NCBI RefSeq assembly: GCF_030697305.1
Contig: NZ_JAUYQL010000041.1
Span: forward strand, 1-35,169
DNA: 35,169 nucleotides
Direction: 5' to 3'
Source: Phenylobacterium sp.
Lineage (GTDB): Bacteria; Pseudomonadota; Alphaproteobacteria; Caulobacterales; Caulobacteraceae
The notes beneath the pieces were generated by a model. That model made no database searches. It was not told the DNA's origin and saw nothing but the letters and a program-made list of their open reading frames with translations. The position numbers and the translations under genes are program-made. The first letter of the stretch is position 1, and every line of letters starts with the position of its first letter. Below, piece after piece: positions 33,805 to 35,169 of the stretch.

Positions 33805-34278
33805 CTAGCGGGGCCGCGCCGCGCGCCGTCGTTGCTCCTGGTTGACCATCTGGTCGAGCGCCTGGAGGAAGCGTGAACGGTCATTGCGATCGAAGGGCTT
33901 CGGCCCGCCGATGATGTCGCCGGTCGATCGAAGCTGCTCCATCAATGCCCGCTGGGCGATCGCCGAGCCGATCGAGTCGACGGTGAACGGCCGCCCGGTG
34001 GGCGCGACGGCCGCAGCCCCGGCCTGCAGCGCGCGTTCCGCCAGCGGTATATCCTGGGTGACCACGATGTCGCCCGCGCCGGCATGCTCGGCGATCCAGT
34101 CGTCGGCGGCGTCGGGGCCTGCGTCGACCACCACCCGCTCAACCAGCGGCGAGGTCGGCGCCATCAGGAAGCTGTTGGCCACCACCCAGGTCTTCAGGCC
34201 ATAGCGCTGCGCCACCTTGTAGATCTCGTCCTTCACCGGGCAGGCGTCGGCGTCGATGAAGATCTCGATCGGTTTCAC
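33805..34278 (-). CDS. YaiI/YqxD (DUF188) family protein
   Basis: 157 residues. It begins IEIFIDADACPVKDEIYKVA, the unmistakable start of the UPF0178/DUF188 family, and contains DIVVTQDIPLAERAL and the GRPFT segment conserved in it. The Asp-rich pattern (DADACP, DIVVTQDIPLA) resembles PIN/NYN-type nuclease folds, and a nuclease role has been suggested on that basis only; no function is established. The start is GTG at 34278, overlapping the stop of the LOG-family gene (GTGA), so translation is coupled. The C-terminal tail is Arg/Gln-rich. Confidence 0.93.
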   Translation of the reverse strand: MKPIEIFIDADACPVKDEIYKVAQRYGLKTWVVANSFLMAPTSPLVERVVVDAGPDAADDWIAEHAGAGDIVVTQDIPLAERALQAGAAAVAPTGRPFTVDSIGSAIAQRALMEQLRSTGDIIGGPKPFDRNDRSRFLQALDQMVNQEQRRRAARPR

Positions 34279-35153
34279 GGCTCGGCCACCCCGCGCGCGA
34301 CGAGCAGGCTCCAGACCTCCTCGGCGCTCTCGGCGAAGTCGAACAGCTTCAGGTCGCCAGGCGCCACCATGCCCGCCTCAGCGAGGCCTTCGAACGAGAT
34401 GATCCGCGTCCAGTAGTCCCGATTGAACAGCACCACCGGCAGCGGCGCGCTCTTTCCGGTTTGCATCAGGGTGAGCAGCTCGAACATCTCGTCCAGCGTG
34501 CCGAACCCGCCGGGGAAGACCACCAGCGCGCGGGCCCGCGCCGCCAGATGCATCTTGCGCATCGCAAAATAGTGGAAGCGGAAGGTCAGCTCCGGCGTCG
34601 TGAACGGGTTTGGCTGCTGTTCGGTCGGCAGGGTGATGTTGAAGCCGATGCTGGGCGCGCCGGTCTCCATCGCCCCGCGGTTCGCCGCTTCCATCACGCC
34701 TGGGCCGCCGCCGGTGGCGATTACGTTGTCGCGCCAGCGGTCGCGCGGCGCCAACGCCCCGCCGCGCAGCGAGGCGATCCGTCCGAACGCGCGCGCCGCC
34801 TCGTAGAACGGGACCTGCCTGCTGCGCAGCTCGGCGTAGGCGATCTCGTCCGGCGTTTGAGCCGCGTCGGTGAGCGCCTGCGCCTGCTCTGGGGAGGGGA
34901 TGCGCGCGCTGCCGAAGACGATCAGCGTCGAGCGGATGCCCCATTCGCGCAGCAGCACGTCGGCCTTTTCCCACTCCAACTGAAAGCGCACGCCGCGCAT
35001 CTCTTCGCTGAGCAGGAAGTCCATGTCGAACGCCGGCAGCCGATAACTGTGCGCGTCCAGCTGCGCCTGATTGCTGGCGGTCGGCGGCGCGCCGGAGTCG
35101 GTGGCGGGCAGCGTCTTGGCGGAAGGTTCTTCCGAGGCAGGTCTGTCGCTCAT
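34275..35153 (-). CDS. LOG-family protein (cytokinin riboside 5'-monophosphate phosphoribohydrolase-like, TIGR00730)
   Basis: 292 residues. The Rossmann-like LOG domain at about 75-285 shows VFGSARIPS, GGGPGVMEAANRGA and the diagnostic PGGFGTLDEMFELLT motif with the catalytic Arg/Glu context. Family enzymes cleave the N-glycosidic bond of nucleoside 5'-monophosphates; in plants this releases active cytokinin, and in bacteria the role is probably nucleotide salvage or clean-up. The first ~70 residues are an acidic, Ala/Ser-rich lead plus a helix (DMDFLLSEEMRGVRFQLEWEKAD), typical of the longer type II-like bacterial forms. ATG 35153 has AGGA just upstream. It overlaps the downstream YaiI-type gene by 4 bp. 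Confidence 0.94.
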   Translation of the reverse strand: MSDRPASEEPSAKTLPATDSGAPPTASNQAQLDAHSYRLPAFDMDFLLSEEMRGVRFQLEWEKADVLLREWGIRSTLIVFGSARIPSPEQAQALTDAAQTPDEIAYAELRSRQVPFYEAARAFGRIASLRGGALAPRDRWRDNVIATGGGPGVMEAANRGAMETGAPSIGFNITLPTEQQPNPFTTPELTFRFHYFAMRKMHLAARARALVVFPGGFGTLDEMFELLTLMQTGKSAPLPVVLFNRDYWTRIISFEGLAEAGMVAPGDLKLFDFAESAEEVWSLLVARGVAEP

Positions 35154-35169
35154 CCGTCGTCCTGCTCGC

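Overview
The window reads as chromosomal DNA of a high-GC alphaproteobacterium, most likely a member of the Caulobacteraceae (Caulobacter/Phenylobacterium type). This rests on strong G/C third-position codon use, two DUF2336 proteins, a TonB-dependent-receptor-rich style of outer membrane, an M13 lipoprotein peptidase, and a tRNA-His fragment whose discriminator base is A73, a known alphaproteobacterial peculiarity. The genus is inferred from style, not from a database match.

Layout. Positions 1-1247 look like the end of an acquired segment: a small 'PDYRFY' protein and an ECF sigma factor, less GC-rich than the rest. The segment ends at 1248-1297 in the 3' half of a tRNA-His(GTG) gene (anticodon arm, T arm, acceptor 3' strand, CCA) whose 5' half cannot be recognised. 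This is the classical scar (attR) of an element integrated into a tRNA gene. From about 1300 onward the sequence looks like ordinary chromosome: a TonB-dependent receptor with a Pro/Gln then Gly-rich insert (1656-4190), PEP carboxylase (4333-7032), a LysR regulator divergent from an NAD(P)H-dependent FMN reductase (7039-8644), three small genes (XRE-like, secreted-like unknown, TPR), and a D-2-hydroxyacid dehydrogenase convergent with a DEAD-box RNA helicase (10207-12979).

The middle holds a YfcG-type GST, then pabB and purU on the minus strand, which are both folate-linked. A plus-strand run follows: MOSC protein, M13 metallopeptidase lipoprotein, SpoU-type RNA methyltransferase, DAO-type FAD oxidoreductase and lytic transglycosylase (16313-21742).

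Positions 21747-28417 form a signalling-flavoured neighbourhood. It contains a membrane hybrid histidine kinase, a divergent DUF2336 protein, a NUDT19-like Nudix hydrolase, and a minus-strand run of a second DUF2336 protein, NAD kinase and a free-standing Hpt phosphotransfer protein. The hybrid kinase ends in a receiver and the Hpt protein could accept its phosphate, so they are plausible partners. The role of the two DUF2336 proteins is unknown.

The right end carries a two-gene RND efflux operon (periplasmic adaptor and inner-membrane pump, ATGA overlap) with a perfect 8-bp inverted repeat just upstream, a lipoprotein c-type cytochrome, and a translationally coupled pair of a LOG-family phosphoribohydrolase and a YaiI/DUF188 protein. 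No CRISPR array, rRNA, intact tRNA, transposase or integrase was seen.
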